Below are positions 5,339 through 5,880 of a DNA stretch of 5,880 nucleotides, piece after piece. The DNA lies in NCBI GenBank assembly GCA_902386085.1, contig CABMIA010000069.1, positions 1 through 5,880 of the forward strand. Direction: 5' to 3'. The stretch comes from an uncultured archaeon (GTDB taxonomy: Archaea; Halobacteriota; Methanosarcinia; Methanosarcinales; Methanoperedenaceae). Within the stretch, counting starts at the first letter, position 1, and each line of letters begins with the position of its first letter. The notes beneath the pieces were generated by a model, which did no database searches, had not been told where the DNA came from, and was given only the letters and a program-made list of their open reading frames with translations. The position numbers were made by a program, and so were the translations under genes.

Positions 5339-5880
5339 ATGTCAGAACTTAATATTGAGAAATTAGCAAATGAATACGATAATAGCTCTCCCCGGGAGAT
5401 CATCGAATTAGCGCTTGGGAAATTCAAAAATATCGCCATCTCCTTCAGCGGGGCTGAGGATGTCATACTGGTCGACATGGCAAAAAAAACAGGAAAGGAC
5501 TTCAGGGTTTTCACGCTCGATACCGGACGCCTGCATCCTGAGACTTACCAGTTCATCGAAGAGGTCAGGAAAACTTATAATATTGATGTCGAAGTGTTCT
5601 TCGCCAACCGCGATGCCACTGAAAAACTGGTGAAGGAAAAAGGATTGTTCTCATTCTATAAAGACGGCCACAAGGAATGCTGCGATGTTCGCAAGGTAGA
5701 CCCGCTCAAGCGTGCCCTCAACACTGTTGATGCCTGGATAACAGGGCAGCGCAAAGACCAGAGCCCGGGGACGAGGGCAAATGTGCCTGTCATCCAGAAG
5801 GACCCAACATTCGGGACTGGCAAGCTCATTAAATTCAATCCTCTTGCAAACTGGACTTCAAAGCAGGTCTGGGATTATAT
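5339..5880 (+). CDS. cysH: Adenylyl-sulfate (APS) reductase, assimilatory, 3' end beyond window
   Basis: The first 180 codons of a CysH-family reductase are present; the frame is open to the window edge. Visible blocks are the modified PP-loop SFSGAEDV (35-42), TLDTGRLHPETY (59-70), KGLFSFYKDGHKECCDVRKV (101-120) and ITGQRKDQSPGTR (134-146), then FNPLANWTSKQVWDY near the edge. The adjacent cysteines 114-115 are the first half of the CC...CxxC ligand set of the [4Fe-4S] cluster. That cluster marks enzymes using APS rather than the cluster-free PAPS reductases. The second pair and the C-terminal catalytic cysteine should lie beyond the window. The reaction is APS to sulfite and AMP, with thioredoxin-like reductant, in the cytosol. 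The product sulfite would feed the sulfite reductase encoded just upstream. The start is supported by AGGTGA four bases before the ATG, and the gap to the previous stop is 9 nt. Confidence 0.92.
   Translation, partial: MSELNIEKLANEYDNSSPREIIELALGKFKNIAISFSGAEDVILVDMAKKTGKDFRVFTLDTGRLHPETYQFIEEVRKTYNIDVEVFFANRDATEKLVKEKGLFSFYKDGHKECCDVRKVDPLKRALNTVDAWITGQRKDQSPGTRANVPVIQKDPTFGTGKLIKFNPLANWTSKQVWDY

Noticed and set aside
5125..5514. Minus-strand open frame of 129 codons across the two sulfur genes
   Set aside because: The composition is that of an antisense shadow (serine- and phenylalanine-rich), and both plus-strand genes have strong motifs and ribosome sites here.
1..5880. CRISPR arrays, insertion sequences, long direct repeats
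   Set aside because: No repeated spacer pattern, transposase motif or long terminal inverted repeat was seen; the window is almost fully accounted for by the listed genes.

Overview
The window looks archaeal, most likely a euryarchaeon of the Methanosarcinales type; an ANME-2d / 'Ca. Methanoperedens'-like organism is possible but unproven. Three lines of evidence support this. The CAU tRNA carries a 35-nt intron with a textbook bulge-helix-bulge splice site and has no encoded CCA. AT-rich TATA-like boxes stand where archaeal promoters should. The alanine dehydrogenase-type protein resembles the Archaeoglobus enzyme AF1665. I identified everything by reading translations and motifs; no database search was run.

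Left part (1-3077, minus strand): a probable three-gene operon read right to left. It starts with a fold-type I PLP aminotransferase (1932-3077). After 19 nt comes hisH, the glutaminase subunit of imidazole glycerol phosphate synthase (1301-1912). hisH overlaps by 11 nt the start of a PurM/HypE-like 'AIR synthase-related' gene (1-1311), which runs off the left edge. That last gene has a good ribosome binding site and a family-like N-terminus, but an in-frame TAA at codon 33. The same frame then continues open for 404 codons of clearly conserved protein. It is reported as an interrupted gene (nonsense mutation, sequence error or downstream restart).

Middle (3078-3315): a short AT-rich divergent promoter region, then the intron-containing tRNA (plus strand), most likely elongator tRNA-Met. 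Convergent with it is the gene for an ornithine cyclodeaminase/mu-crystallin family dehydrogenase, probably alanine dehydrogenase (3316-4302, minus strand).

Right part (4303-5880): a 169-bp divergent intergenic region with TATA-like boxes and small inverted repeats leads into a plus-strand sulfur-assimilation operon. Its first gene encodes a compact siroheme sulfite reductase with a built-in two-cluster ferredoxin domain (4472-5329). The second, only 9 nt downstream, encodes an assimilatory APS reductase of the iron-sulfur type (5339 to the right edge, incomplete). Together they would take APS to sulfite and then to sulfide. No wholly new system is evident. The in-frame stop and the compact sulfite reductase/APS reductase pair deserve the most attention.
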